From positions 124,001 to 188,000 of the forward strand of contig CAWDWM010000006.1 of the NCBI GenBank assembly GCA_963806015.1: a stretch of 64,000 nt of DNA. Reading direction: 5' to 3'. The notes below the pieces were generated by a model, which was given only the letters and a program-made list of their open reading frames with translations, did not search any database and was not told the DNA's origin. Within the stretch, counting starts at the first letter, position 1; every line of letters begins with the position of its first letter. This stretch comes from JAOPZW01 sp963806015. Lineage in GTDB: Bacteria; Actinomycetota; Thermoleophilia; Solirubrobacterales; Solirubrobacteraceae. Shown piece after piece: positions 42,815 to 51,455 of the stretch. Made by a program: the position numbers and the translations under genes.

Positions 42815-43209
42815 CGCTGCATCCCCTTCAGGCTCCCGATCCCGAGCGAGCCGTCCGCCCCCGGGATCAAAGGCGCCTCGTCGTCATCGCTGCCCGCCTC
42901 GAAGACCGCCTCGGCGGCGTCGCCGTTCTCGGTGATGTCGCCGGGCTGGAAGAGCACGCGCTCGGCCACCTGGCGCCACAGCGGCGTGCGGCGCAGGAGG
43001 AACTCGAGATCCATGCTGAAGTGCTTGAACTCCTCGTCCTGAGCGTCGCGCATGATCGCCGCGGCGTCACTGTCCTGCTCGACGGCCAGGCGCTGGGCGT
43101 ACCACCCGATCGCCTCGGCCTCCTCGATCAGCGACGTGCACATGCGCGCGAACGTGCGGACGTCCTCGGGCAGCTCGCCGGGTGGCTCGTGGTACTGCTC
43201 GGTGGGCAT
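42811..43209 (-). CDS. Encapsulated ferritin-like cargo protein (EncFtn)
   Basis: A 132-residue ferroxidase of the encapsulated ferritin family, which oxidises Fe(II) inside the encapsulin shell. The two-helix half-ferritin has LIEEAEAIGWYAQR (residues 27-40) and DEEFKHFSMDLEFLLR (58-73). Glu30, Glu60 and His63 correspond to the metal ligands known in Rhodospirillum rubrum EncFtn. After an acidic linker, the C-terminus ends in DGSLGIGSLKGMQR, the classic encapsulin targeting peptide. It is the first gene of the two-gene operon, with the shell gene overlapping its stop. Confidence 0.95.
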   Translation of the reverse strand: MPTEQYHEPPGELPEDVRTFARMCTSLIEEAEAIGWYAQRLAVEQDSDAAAIMRDAQDEEFKHFSMDLEFLLRRTPLWRQVAERVLFQPGDITENGDAAEAVFEAGSDDDEAPLIPGADGSLGIGSLKGMQR

Positions 43210-43276
43210 GGACGGAACACTAGATGGTCAGTTCTGCCACCGATGAGTTCGCGCGAGCCGCGGCGTTTCATCGCAC

Positions 43277-44308
43277 ATGACCGACACGATCACCACCATG
43301 TCCCGGGATGGATCGCAGCCCATGAGCAATGTCGAGGACGACCCGGTCGTCGCCGCCGCCACGGCGGGCGACGAGGCGGCCTTCGGGCGCCTCGTGGAGC
43401 GCCACCGCCGCGAGCTGCACATCCACTGCTACCGCATGCTCGGCTCCTTCGAGGAGGCCGAGGACGTCGTCCAGGAGACCTTCCTGCGCGCGTGGCGCGC
43501 GCGCGACAGCTTCGAAGGCGGTCCCGGGTTCCGCGCCTGGCTGTACCGGATCGCCACCAACGCCTCGCTCGACGCGATCAAGCGCAGCTCGCGGCGGGTG
43601 GCCTCGCTGAGCTCGTTCGCGGAGGTCCCGTGGCTGCAGCCCTACCCCGACCGGCTCCTCGACGAGGTCGCCCCCAGCGACGCCGAGCCCGACGCGGTGG
43701 TCGTGGCCCGGGAGACCATCGAGCTGACATTCCTCGCCGTCATCCAGCTGCTGCCACCGCAGCAGCGGGCGGTGCTGATCCTGCGCGACGTGCTCGACTG
43801 GTCGGCCGCGGAGGCCGCGGCACTGCTCGACACCACCGTGGCGGCCGCCAACAGCGCGCTGCAGCGCGCCCGCGCCACGCTGCGCGAGCAGCTGCAGGAG
43901 CGCCCGGCCGACAGCCCGGCGTCACGCGACCTCAGCGCCGATGAGCACGCGCTGCTGCGGGGCTTCATCGAGACCCATGAACGCGGCGACGCCGCGGCCG
44001 CCGCCGCGCTGCTGCGCGAGGACGTGCGCGTCACGATGCCGCCCTATCCGCTGTGCTACGACGGCATCGACGCGATCGCGCCGCTGCTGCAGCGGGCCTT
44101 CGGGCCGCCCTCGATGGGCGACTGGCGCGTCGTGCCCACGCGCGCCAACCGCCAGCCCGCGGCCGCCTGCTACCTGCGTGCGCCGGGCGACTCCGTCTAC
44201 AGGGCGTTCAAGCTCGACGTCCTGCGCGTCGAGGACGGGGCGATCGCGGAGATCACGACGTTCAACTCCGACGTGTTCGCGGCCTTCGGGCTCGCCGAGA
44301 CGGCGTGA
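43277..44308 (+). CDS. ECF RNA polymerase sigma factor with C-terminal SnoaL-like domain
   Basis: A 343-residue extracytoplasmic-function sigma factor (SigG/ECF56-like). Sigma region 2 is seen in RELHIHCYRMLGSFEEAEDVVQETFLRAWR (in parts, residues 48-77) and region 4 in LPPQQRAVLILRDVLDWSAAE with its helix-turn-helix. Residues 215-343 form a SnoaL/NTF2-like domain that in this group takes the place of a separate anti-sigma factor. It is divergent from the encapsulin operon, with 67 bases between them, so it could influence that operon. Later ATGs at 43298 and 43322 are alternative starts. Confidence 0.88.
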   Translation: MTDTITTMSRDGSQPMSNVEDDPVVAAATAGDEAAFGRLVERHRRELHIHCYRMLGSFEEAEDVVQETFLRAWRARDSFEGGPGFRAWLYRIATNASLDAIKRSSRRVASLSSFAEVPWLQPYPDRLLDEVAPSDAEPDAVVVARETIELTFLAVIQLLPPQQRAVLILRDVLDWSAAEAAALLDTTVAAANSALQRARATLREQLQERPADSPASRDLSADEHALLRGFIETHERGDAAAAAALLREDVRVTMPPYPLCYDGIDAIAPLLQRAFGPPSMGDWRVVPTRANRQPAAACYLRAPGDSVYRAFKLDVLRVEDGAIAEITTFNSDVFAAFGLAETA

Positions 44309-44417
44309 TCGCCGGCGATAACTACTGACCGCCGCCAGCAGGACACACGGTGCTGCGCCACCGACCCGGAGCCGATGGACCCAATGACACGACCGATCCC
44401 CACAGAAACGCTCCCTC

Positions 44418-45872
44418 ATGGACGCAGCGATCGAGTTCCCCACCACCTGCGACGTGTCCGGCGCAGCCGAGCCCGCGACCGCGTCGCCGGCGCCGGCCGG
44501 CGGGCATGCGCGACGCGACCCGTCCCCCGCCCTGACGCCGCGGCTCGAGGTCCCGATCGTCGTCGGCACACGGCCCGAGGCGATCAAGCTCGTGCCGATC
44601 ATCCTCGCCATGCGCGCGAGCGAGTCGGTGCACCCGATCGTCATCTCGACCGGCCAGCACCATCGGATGGTCAAGGAGATCTTCGAGCTCGCGGGCATCG
44701 AGACCGATGTGACGCTCTGGGCCGGCGGCCGGCGTGAGCTCAACGAGCGCGTCTCATCGGTCATGCGCCGCTTCGAGGACTTCGTCATCGAATGGTTCGG
44801 GATCCTCCCGCAGAACGTCGAGCTCGAGGACGTCGTCCTGGGACGCTTCCCGGCAGCCGTGCTCGTCCACGGCGACACGAGCTCGGCGATGGCCGCGGCC
44901 CTTGCGGCGTTCCACCTCGGCATTCCGGTGATGCACGTCGAGGCCGGGCTGCGCACGGGCGGCCTGAACCTCACCCCCTTTCCCGAGGAGCTCAACCGCC
45001 AGCTGATCTCGTGCATGGCCTGCGCGCATCTCGCCCCAACCGCGCACAACATGCAGCAGCTCATCCGCGAGAACGTGTCGGTCGACCAGATCTTCGTCAC
45101 CGGCAACACCGGCATCGACGCGCTCCGCTGGGCATCCCAGCTCGACGTGCCCTTCGGGGACCCGGCCATCCAGGCGATCTGCGATGGCGAGGAGCGGGTG
45201 GTCGTCGTCACGGCGCATCGGCGCGAGAGCTGGGCGAGCGGCCTCGACGGGATCGCGCAGGGCGTGGCGCGGCTGGCCCGCGAACACGCCGATGTGCGAT
45301 TCGTGGTTCCGTTGCACCCCAACCCCCGCGTGCGCCAGCAGCTGGGCACCCCGCTGCGCGACCTGCCGAACGTGCTCCTGACCGAGCCGCTGAGCTACGC
45401 CCCGTTCGCGAGACTGCTGGACCGCTGCCACCTGGTCATCACCGACTCCGGCGGCATCCAGGAGGAGGCGCCCGCGCTCGGCAAGCCCGTGCTCGTCACG
45501 CGCGAGCAGACCGAGCGCACCGAGGGCATCGAGGCCGGGACGCTGCTGCTCGTCGGGACCGACCCCGACCGGATCTTCGCGCAGGGGCACCGACTGCTGA
45601 CCGACCCGGGCGCCTACGCCCAGATGAGCCAGGCGATCAACCCCTATGGCGACGGGCACGCCGCCGAGCGAATTCTCGAGGCGTTCGAGTATGTGCTGCG
45701 GGCCGGCGAGCCGCCGGCCCAGTTCGGCTCGGGGTTCAGCCGGACCGCCGTGATCCGCGCCGCGGGCTTCGACGGCCCGCTCGACGGCCTCGACGCGGTG
45801 CTCGCCCGGGCGACCGAGCGCGCGCGCCAGGGCGAGTGCCGGGACGACCTGGAGGACACATGGCTGATGTGA
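44418..45872 (+). CDS. wecB: UDP-N-acetylglucosamine 2-epimerase (non-hydrolysing)
   Basis: A 484-residue epimerase interconverting UDP-GlcNAc and UDP-ManNAc. Family blocks are VVGTRPEAIKLVPI (46-60), STGQHHRMV, VLVHGDTSSAMAAALAAF, MHVEAGLRTG, NRQLISCMACAHLAP, TAHRRESW and ITDSGGIQEEAPALGKPVL, all normal for WecB/MnaA. The N-terminal 42 residues and the last 70 are extra. The gene overlaps by 13 bases the following glycosyltransferase, so the product is probably channelled into a polymer made by that enzyme. Confidence 0.92.
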   Translation: MDAAIEFPTTCDVSGAAEPATASPAPAGGHARRDPSPALTPRLEVPIVVGTRPEAIKLVPIILAMRASESVHPIVISTGQHHRMVKEIFELAGIETDVTLWAGGRRELNERVSSVMRRFEDFVIEWFGILPQNVELEDVVLGRFPAAVLVHGDTSSAMAAALAAFHLGIPVMHVEAGLRTGGLNLTPFPEELNRQLISCMACAHLAPTAHNMQQLIRENVSVDQIFVTGNTGIDALRWASQLDVPFGDPAIQAICDGEERVVVVTAHRRESWASGLDGIAQGVARLAREHADVRFVVPLHPNPRVRQQLGTPLRDLPNVLLTEPLSYAPFARLLDRCHLVITDSGGIQEEAPALGKPVLVTREQTERTEGIEAGTLLLVGTDPDRIFAQGHRLLTDPGAYAQMSQAINPYGDGHAAERILEAFEYVLRAGEPPAQFGSGFSRTAVIRAAGFDGPLDGLDAVLARATERARQGECRDDLEDTWLM

Positions 45873-47224
45873 GCTCCCCATTCACGGGGCTGCCCGGCCT
45901 ATGGGCCATCCCTCTCGGGATCGGGCTCGCCGTCGTCGTCCTGATGCTCCTATGGACGGCCCTGCTGTTCGTGCGCGGCCAGCGTGCGCGCCTCGGCGCG
46001 CCGTCCGCGCCCGCGGACGGCCCCGACCGGTTCACCTGGGTCTTCTTCGTGCCGGCGCTCAACGAGCAGGTGACGATCCGCGACAGCGTGAACCGCCTGT
46101 TGGCGATCGAGGTCGCGCACCGGCGGATCGTCGTGATCGACGATGGCTCCGACGATGCCACCACCCAGATCCTCGCGGACATCGCCCACCCCGACCTCGT
46201 CGTGCTGCGCCGCGACCCGCCGCGGGCGCGGGAGGGCAAGGCCGCCGCGCTCAACCACGCCTACCGTGAGCTCGGCGCGTTGATCGGCGGCGTGGACCGC
46301 GACACGGTGATCGTCGCCATCGTCGATGCCGACGGGCGCCTGCGCCCCTCCGCTCATCGCTACATCGCCGCCCATTTCGCCGACCCCTCGGTCGGGGGCG
46401 TGCAGGCGCTCGTCCACATCTACAACCGCAGGCGGCTGCTGACGTGGATGCAGGACGTCGAGTTCTCCGTCTACGGCCACCTCTACCAGGCCGGCCGCGA
46501 CGGCTGGGGCACGGCCGGGATGGGCGGCAACGGGCAGTTCAACCGCCTGCGGGCGCTCGACGACGTCGCCGACGACCGCGGCCCGTGGCACGACCGCCTG
46601 ACCGAGGACCAGGATCTCGGGCTGCGCCTGATCGCCGCCGGATGGGCGGGCCGCCAGGAGCTGCGCGCGGTCGTCGAGCAGCAGGGCCCGACGAGCCTAC
46701 GCGCGCTGCTGCGCCAGCGCACCCGCTGGTCGCAGGGCAACCTCCAGGCGATCGGCCTGACCGGCGAGGTGTGGCGCGCGCCGCTCGGGCGCCTCCCGCG
46801 CCTCGAGGTGCTCGCCTACCTGCTGATGCCGCTGTGGCAGGGCCTCATGGGGATCGCTCTCGTCATCGCGATCGGGCTCGCGATCACCGGCACGACCCCG
46901 TTCTGGGACGGCGGACCGCCATGGCAGCTGCTGCTCATCTACCTGCTGACCTTCGCCGGGACGATCCTCGGCTGCATCGCGGCCCGCGCCGGCGAAGGTC
47001 CGCTCGGCTGGCTCCGGGGCTTCCTCGTCGCGCACCTCTACGCGTTCTACAGCTGGCTGCTGTGGCCGGTGCTCGTCCGCTCAGCGGTCCGCCAGCTCAC
47101 CGAGCGCCGCGATTGGGTCAAGACCGAGCGCGAACCGCTCGAAACCGCTCCCCGGGCCCGCGTGCCCGCAGGCGTGGAGAGCGTCCGCCGCGGCGCGCGA
47201 CCGCCGGGCGCGTACATGGCCTGA
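45860..47224 (+). CDS. Processive family 2 glycosyltransferase, membrane-bound
   Basis: A 454-residue enzyme like poly-N-acetylglucosamine, hyaluronan or cellulose synthases. One N-terminal helix (about 12-35) precedes the catalytic domain, with VIDDGSDD, IVDADGRLRP and TEDQDLGLRL, and the processivity motif RQRTRWSQGN (QxxRW). Three to four C-terminal helices follow, forming a possible export channel. The ATG has a ggagg 5 bases upstream and overlaps the epimerase gene. Together they suggest a surface polysaccharide containing ManNAc or a derivative; this is inference from the pairing. Confidence 0.88.
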   Translation: MADVSSPFTGLPGLWAIPLGIGLAVVVLMLLWTALLFVRGQRARLGAPSAPADGPDRFTWVFFVPALNEQVTIRDSVNRLLAIEVAHRRIVVIDDGSDDATTQILADIAHPDLVVLRRDPPRAREGKAAALNHAYRELGALIGGVDRDTVIVAIVDADGRLRPSAHRYIAAHFADPSVGGVQALVHIYNRRRLLTWMQDVEFSVYGHLYQAGRDGWGTAGMGGNGQFNRLRALDDVADDRGPWHDRLTEDQDLGLRLIAAGWAGRQELRAVVEQQGPTSLRALLRQRTRWSQGNLQAIGLTGEVWRAPLGRLPRLEVLAYLLMPLWQGLMGIALVIAIGLAITGTTPFWDGGPPWQLLLIYLLTFAGTILGCIAARAGEGPLGWLRGFLVAHLYAFYSWLLWPVLVRSAVRQLTERRDWVKTEREPLETAPRARVPAGVESVRRGARPPGAYMA

Positions 47225-47249
47225 TCAGGCCGGCAAGCGCTCGTGGCCT

Positions 47250-48143
47250 TCACCCAGACTCGCGCGCGTGGTCGGCGAGGACCTCCTCGATGTCGCGCCG
47301 GGCCAGAGCCGCGTCGGGGGCGTTGCGCTCGAGGTGTCCGACAAGCGAGATCAGCGCCTTCCACAGGGCCCAGCCGCGGCCGCGCGACCATGTGCCGGCA
47401 TCGACGCCGACCTCGGCGCGGAACCGATCCCGGCTCGGCCCCGACAGGAAGGTCCAGGCGATGACCATGTCGCACGCGGGGTCGCCGACGCCCGACGAGC
47501 CGAAGTCGAGCACCGCTCCCAGCCGGCCGTCGCGGACGAGCAGGTTCCCCGTGGCGACGTCGCCGTGCAGCCACACCGGCGCGCTGTCCCACGCGGTGCT
47601 CATCGCGTCCCCCCAGACCCGCATGACCGCGTCGGCCGGAACCTCGTCGCCGAGCGCGTCGATGGCCCCGTGCGTCTCCTCCTCGTAGGTGCCCAGCGCG
47701 CCGCCGCGGAAGAAGTTGTGCTGCCCGGGCGCGGGGCCGCCGGTCGCGTCGACGCGGCGCAGGGCGGTGAGGAAGCCGGCCAGGGCCGACGCGAAGCCGG
47801 GCAGATCGTCGATCTGCGCCCGCGACGCCAGCTCGCCGTCGAGCCAGCGATAGACCGACCACGGGTACGGGAAGCCTGCGCCGGGCTCGCCCCTGGCCAC
47901 CGGCAGCGGGATCGGCAGCGGCAGCTGCGGGGCGAGCACCGGCAGCCAGCGCTGCTCCTTGTCGACCTGCTGGGCGTACCACGGTCCGCTCGGCAGCCGG
48001 ACGGTGAGCTCGGGCCCCAGGCGGAAGGTGCGGTTGTCCCAGCCGTCGACCTCGACCGGCGTGATCGGCAGCGCCGACCACTGCGGGAACTGGCTGTCGA
48101 TCAGCCGCCGCGCGAGGGACACGTCGATCCGGTCGTCGCTCAC
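47250..48143 (-). CDS. Aminoglycoside phosphotransferase (APH)-fold kinase
   Basis: A 297-residue small-molecule kinase of the APH/choline-kinase fold. The catalytic loop is WLHGDVATGNLLVRDG, with the Asp and Asn, followed by the DFG-like metal-binding AVLDFGSSGVGDPACD. The N-terminal lobe has WDNRTFRLG and YRWLDGE. Such proteins in soil actinobacteria may phosphorylate aminoglycosides, macrolides or ordinary metabolites, and no signature here defines resistance. The GTG at 48143 was chosen as the first plausible start of the family N-terminus. It is convergent with the polysaccharide synthase gene. Confidence 0.83.
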   Translation of the reverse strand: MSDDRIDVSLARRLIDSQFPQWSALPITPVEVDGWDNRTFRLGPELTVRLPSGPWYAQQVDKEQRWLPVLAPQLPLPIPLPVARGEPGAGFPYPWSVYRWLDGELASRAQIDDLPGFASALAGFLTALRRVDATGGPAPGQHNFFRGGALGTYEEETHGAIDALGDEVPADAVMRVWGDAMSTAWDSAPVWLHGDVATGNLLVRDGRLGAVLDFGSSGVGDPACDMVIAWTFLSGPSRDRFRAEVGVDAGTWSRGRGWALWKALISLVGHLERNAPDAALARRDIEEVLADHARESG

Positions 48144-48166
48144 CGGTCCCAGTGTGCGGCACGGGG

Positions 48167-48300
48167 CCGCGTTGGGGGTCCGCGCCATCGAGCTGGGCGG
48201 AGCGCAGGTGGCCGCGACCGCGCACGTCGGTGCCAAGGGAGCCTTCCGGCTGGCACTGGTGCCCGGCGCCTACGTGCTCGACGTGAGCGTCTCGAGCTGA
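48167..48300 (+). pseudogene. Remnant of a carboxypeptidase-regulatory-like domain gene
   Basis: The frame ending at 48300 reads VAATAHVGAKGAFRLALVP then GAYVLDVSVSS and a stop. This looks like the last strands of a secreted beta-sandwich domain (GAFRLxLxPGxYxL pattern), but no start or upstream part of a gene exists. It lies in the 235-base gap between the APH gene and the ECF S-component fusion. The rest of the gap shows nothing. Confidence 0.35.
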
Positions 48301-48378
48301 AGGTGCGCACGACGATGGTCCAGCGACTCGGCTGAGTGACCCGCTGCCCCAAGCGAGGGCCCGTCGCCGCCGCATGCC

Positions 48379-49875
48379 CTACCCGCGCGGCGCGCGGATC
48401 GGGAAGGGCCGCCGCGCGAGTGCCGTCAGTGCCTGCGCGGTGACCCACACCGGCGTCTGGCTGCTCGTGCGCGAGTAGCGCACCGAGCCGTCGCCCGCGG
48501 TCAGCGTCCGCAGGTACTGCAGCGCGGTCCGCGAGCCGCGGCGGCGCACGTGGCCGGGATCGCGGCCGCCGGCGACCAGCGCCTGGACGGCCCAGGCCGT
48601 CGACTGCGCGTTGGAGGGGCCGCCAGGCTGCAGGGGAAAGCCGCCGTCGGCGTTCTGGCGCGCGACGAGGAAGCGCAGGGCGCGACGCACCGTGGGGCCC
48701 CGGCGGTGGCCGGCGGCGGCGAGCGCCTGGACGGCGCCCGCGGTGTCGTCGATCCCGCTCGGCGAGCCGCGGCGCGCGAAGCTGAAGCCGCCGTCGCGGT
48801 TGGGCTCGCGTCCCAGCCAGCGGACGGCAGCGCGCACCTGGCGCTGGCCGCCGCCGGCAGCGCGCAGGGCAAGGACCGCGAACGCCGTGCGGTTGATCAG
48901 CCCGTCCCACGAGCCGTCGCGGCGGCGAGCGCGCAGCAGCCGTGCCACGAGATCGGTGCCGTTGGCGCGGCGCGGCGAGGCGCCCTGCGCGACCAGCCCG
49001 AGGATGGTGCGCTCGATGTCGCCGACGTCGCTGACGCGCGACGCGCCGGCCGCGAGGTAACGCGCCACGCGCGCGTCGCGACGGCCGTCGGCCGCCATGC
49101 CCATCGCCGCCCACGCCGAGTAGAGGGGCGTGGAGCCCTGCCCCCTCGCCGCGCCAAAGCCGCCGTCGCGGTTCTGCGCGGCGCGCAGGTAGGAGGCCGG
49201 CGTCGCGGCGCGCGCCGGCGCCGCGAAGCCGACGAGCGCCAGACCCACGAGCGCCGCCGCCGCAACCGGCTCCCAGCGCACCTCGAAGCGCGCGCGGAAG
49301 CGCAGCAGGGCGCGCACGAAGGCGGGCCCGAAGGCCAGGCAGAAGACGACGTTGCCGATCGCGTGGGCCAGGTTGAAGGACAGCGACGTCGCGCTGAAGG
49401 CGAGGTAGCCGCCGAGCGTGTGCACGCCCGAGAAGGTCACCCACGTCGAATAGTCGAGGATCGCTCCGTAGACCAGCCCGGCCGCGCCGCAGGCGGCGGC
49501 GAGCGGCACGCGGCCCAGGCGCCGCCCGCTCGCCGCGCCCAGCGCCGCGCCGAGCACGCCGACCAGCCCCCACGCGGCCATCTGCCACGGCGTCCACGGG
49601 CCCTGGCCGAAGACGAGGTTGGACGCGAGCGCCGCGATCGCGCCCACCGCGAAGCCCGGTGCCCCGCCCAGCGCGAAGCCGCTGAGCAGCACGATGTCGC
49701 TGGTCGGCTTGACGTTGGGCAGCGGCGCGAAGGCCACGCGTCCCAATGCCGCCAGGGCGGCCAGGGTGGCGACCAGAGCCAGGACCCTGGAGGACGGCTG
49801 CGCGCGCTCGTACCATCCGAAGCCGGCGACGAGGACGAGGCCGAGGACGGCGAAGGAGGCCACCTGCCAGCTCAC
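48379..49875 (-). CDS. ECF transporter S component fused to an extracellular alpha/alpha-toroid domain
   Basis: A 498-residue fusion. Residues 1-190 are a six-helix ECF substrate-binding component, with the block PLPNVKPTSDIVLLSG (51-66) and SNLVFGQGPWTPWQM (85-99). A seventh helix (about 202-219) ends in APARAATPAS, which resembles a signal-peptidase site, and places the rest outside. Residues 225-498 hold about six helical-hairpin repeats of the prenyltransferase/terpene-cyclase fold (NRDGGF, RDGSWDG, NRDGGFSF, NADGGFPL, TAWAVQAL). Animal transcobalamin binds B12 with the same type of alpha6/alpha6 barrel. It is the last gene of a cobalamin-riboswitch operon, with its GTG overlapping the ATPase stop. 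The predicted role is capture and uptake of cobalamin or a precursor. Confidence 0.85.
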   Translation of the reverse strand: MSWQVASFAVLGLVLVAGFGWYERAQPSSRVLALVATLAALAALGRVAFAPLPNVKPTSDIVLLSGFALGGAPGFAVGAIAALASNLVFGQGPWTPWQMAAWGLVGVLGAALGAASGRRLGRVPLAAACGAAGLVYGAILDYSTWVTFSGVHTLGGYLAFSATSLSFNLAHAIGNVVFCLAFGPAFVRALLRFRARFEVRWEPVAAAALVGLALVGFAAPARAATPASYLRAAQNRDGGFGAARGQGSTPLYSAWAAMGMAADGRRDARVARYLAAGASRVSDVGDIERTILGLVAQGASPRRANGTDLVARLLRARRRDGSWDGLINRTAFAVLALRAAGGGQRQVRAAVRWLGREPNRDGGFSFARRGSPSGIDDTAGAVQALAAAGHRRGPTVRRALRFLVARQNADGGFPLQPGGPSNAQSTAWAVQALVAGGRDPGHVRRRGSRTALQYLRTLTAGDGSVRYSRTSSQTPVWVTAQALTALARRPFPIRAPRG

Positions 49876-51455
49876 GGCGCCACCTCGATGCTCATCCGCC
49901 GGCGGATCGCGTCGGCGCCGGCCTCGGGCGTCAGCGCGCCGACGATGCGCGCCGTCTCGGTCGCGAAGTACCAGCCCCCGGTGAGGACGTCCTGGATGGG
50001 GGCGTCGGCGATCGGCCGACCGTCGGCCAGCAGGACGACGCGCTGCGCGAACGCCGCGGCGAACTCCGCGTCGTGGGTGGCGACCACGACGGCCCCTTCG
50101 AACCCGCGCAGGCGCGCGGCGAGCTCGCCCTTGGCAGCGCGGTCCATGCCGCGCGTCGGCTCGTCGAGGAGGACCGCCACGGGCGGCTCCCCCCCGTCGA
50201 GCACGACCGCGAGCGCCAGCCGCTGGCGCTCGCCGCCGGAGAGGTCGCGCGGATGGCGGTCGGCGAGCCCGGCGAGGCCGACGCGCTCGAGCGCGTCGGA
50301 CGAGGCCTCCTCGCCGACCGTCTCGTGCAGGAGGTAGTCGTTGGGGTTCTGCAGCAGCAGCGCGATACGACCGGCGGCCTCGACGCGGCCGCGGGTGGGC
50401 GCGCTCAGGCCGCCGAGGTGGCGGAGTAGGGTCGACTTGCCGGCGCCGTTGCGCCCCATGAGCGCGACGCGATCGCCCGGGGCGATCGCGACGTCGACGC
50501 CGCGCAGGGCAATGCGCCCGCCCGGCAGCTCGCACCAGACCCCGCGAGCGCGAACGGCGAACGGCTCGCGCGCAGCGCGGCGACGGCGGGGCCGCGGCGC
50601 CGGCGTCGCCGCGGGTGCCGGTGTCTCGTCGAGCAGTCCATGCGCGCGCAGCGTGGCGCGCGCTTCCTTGACGCCGCTGGGCGGTGGGCGCAGGCCCGCG
50701 CGCTGAAACAGGCGCGCGGCGGGGGTCTGCAGCGCGGGCGAGTGCTCGGCGGCCCACTCGAGAAAGGCGCGCGGCGTGGCGTCGCAGACCACGGCGCCGT
50801 CGTGCAGCGCGATCACGCGGTCGGCGTGCGACAGGCAGCGCTCGAGGCGGTGCTCGGCCAGGACCACCGCCGTGCCCCACTCCTCGTTGAGCCGCCGCAG
50901 CAGCCACACGAGCTCGTCGCCGGCCACCGGGTCGAGCTGCGAGGTGGGCTCGTCGAGGAGCACCAGCCGCGGGCGGCCCGCGAGCGCCGCCCCCAGCGCG
51001 ACGCGCTGCAGCTCGCCGCCGCTGAGCTCGTCGGTCGGGCGGTCGAGCAGCGCCTCGATCCCCAGCGCGAGCGCCACCTCCTCCACGCCGCGCGCCACGG
51101 CGGCCCCGCCCTCCCCGCGGTTCTCCAGCGGGAAGGCGAGCTCATGGCGAACGGTGCCGAGCACGACCTGCGTCTCGGGGTCCTGGAAGAGGCTGCCCGC
51201 CACGGCGGAGATGGCCGCGGGCCCGTGGTCGCGCGTGTCGAGGCCGCCAACCACGGCGCGGCCGCCGAAGACGCCGCCGTGGAAGTGCGGCACGAGGCCG
51301 CCCGCGGCCCGCAGCAGCGTGGACTTGCCGCACGCCGACAGCCCGGCGAGGACCACGAACTCGCCCGGCTCGATGGCCAGCGACACATCACGCAGCGCCG
51401 GCCGCGGCGCCCCGGGGTAGGCATAGGCCACGCGTTCCAGCGCGAGCACGCTCAC
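49872..51455 (-). CDS. ECF transporter ATPase, two fused nucleotide-binding domains
   Basis: A 527-residue ATPase carrying both the A and A' subunits of an energy-coupling-factor transporter. Domain 1 has Walker A GLSACGKSTLL (note Ser-Ala-Cys rather than the usual residues), signature LSGGELQR and Walker B RLVLLDEPTSQLD. Domain 2 (from about residue 290) has GRNGAGKSTLL, LSGGERQR and VAVLLDEPTRGMD. LFQDPETQ and LLQNPNDY are the Q-loops with the ECF-type downstream residues. It drives the T and S components encoded on either side; both junctions are GTGA overlaps. Confidence 0.92.
   Translation of the reverse strand: MSVLALERVAYAYPGAPRPALRDVSLAIEPGEFVVLAGLSACGKSTLLRAAGGLVPHFHGGVFGGRAVVGGLDTRDHGPAAISAVAGSLFQDPETQVVLGTVRHELAFPLENRGEGGAAVARGVEEVALALGIEALLDRPTDELSGGELQRVALGAALAGRPRLVLLDEPTSQLDPVAGDELVWLLRRLNEEWGTAVVLAEHRLERCLSHADRVIALHDGAVVCDATPRAFLEWAAEHSPALQTPAARLFQRAGLRPPPSGVKEARATLRAHGLLDETPAPAATPAPRPRRRRAAREPFAVRARGVWCELPGGRIALRGVDVAIAPGDRVALMGRNGAGKSTLLRHLGGLSAPTRGRVEAAGRIALLLQNPNDYLLHETVGEEASSDALERVGLAGLADRHPRDLSGGERQRLALAVVLDGGEPPVAVLLDEPTRGMDRAAKGELAARLRGFEGAVVVATHDAEFAAAFAQRVVLLADGRPIADAPIQDVLTGGWYFATETARIVGALTPEAGADAIRRRMSIEVAP

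Noticed and set aside
47250..48143. Antibiotic-resistance aminoglycoside phosphotransferase
   Set aside because: Only the general APH-fold kinase motifs are visible. Many such kinases act on ordinary metabolites, so no resistance is claimed.
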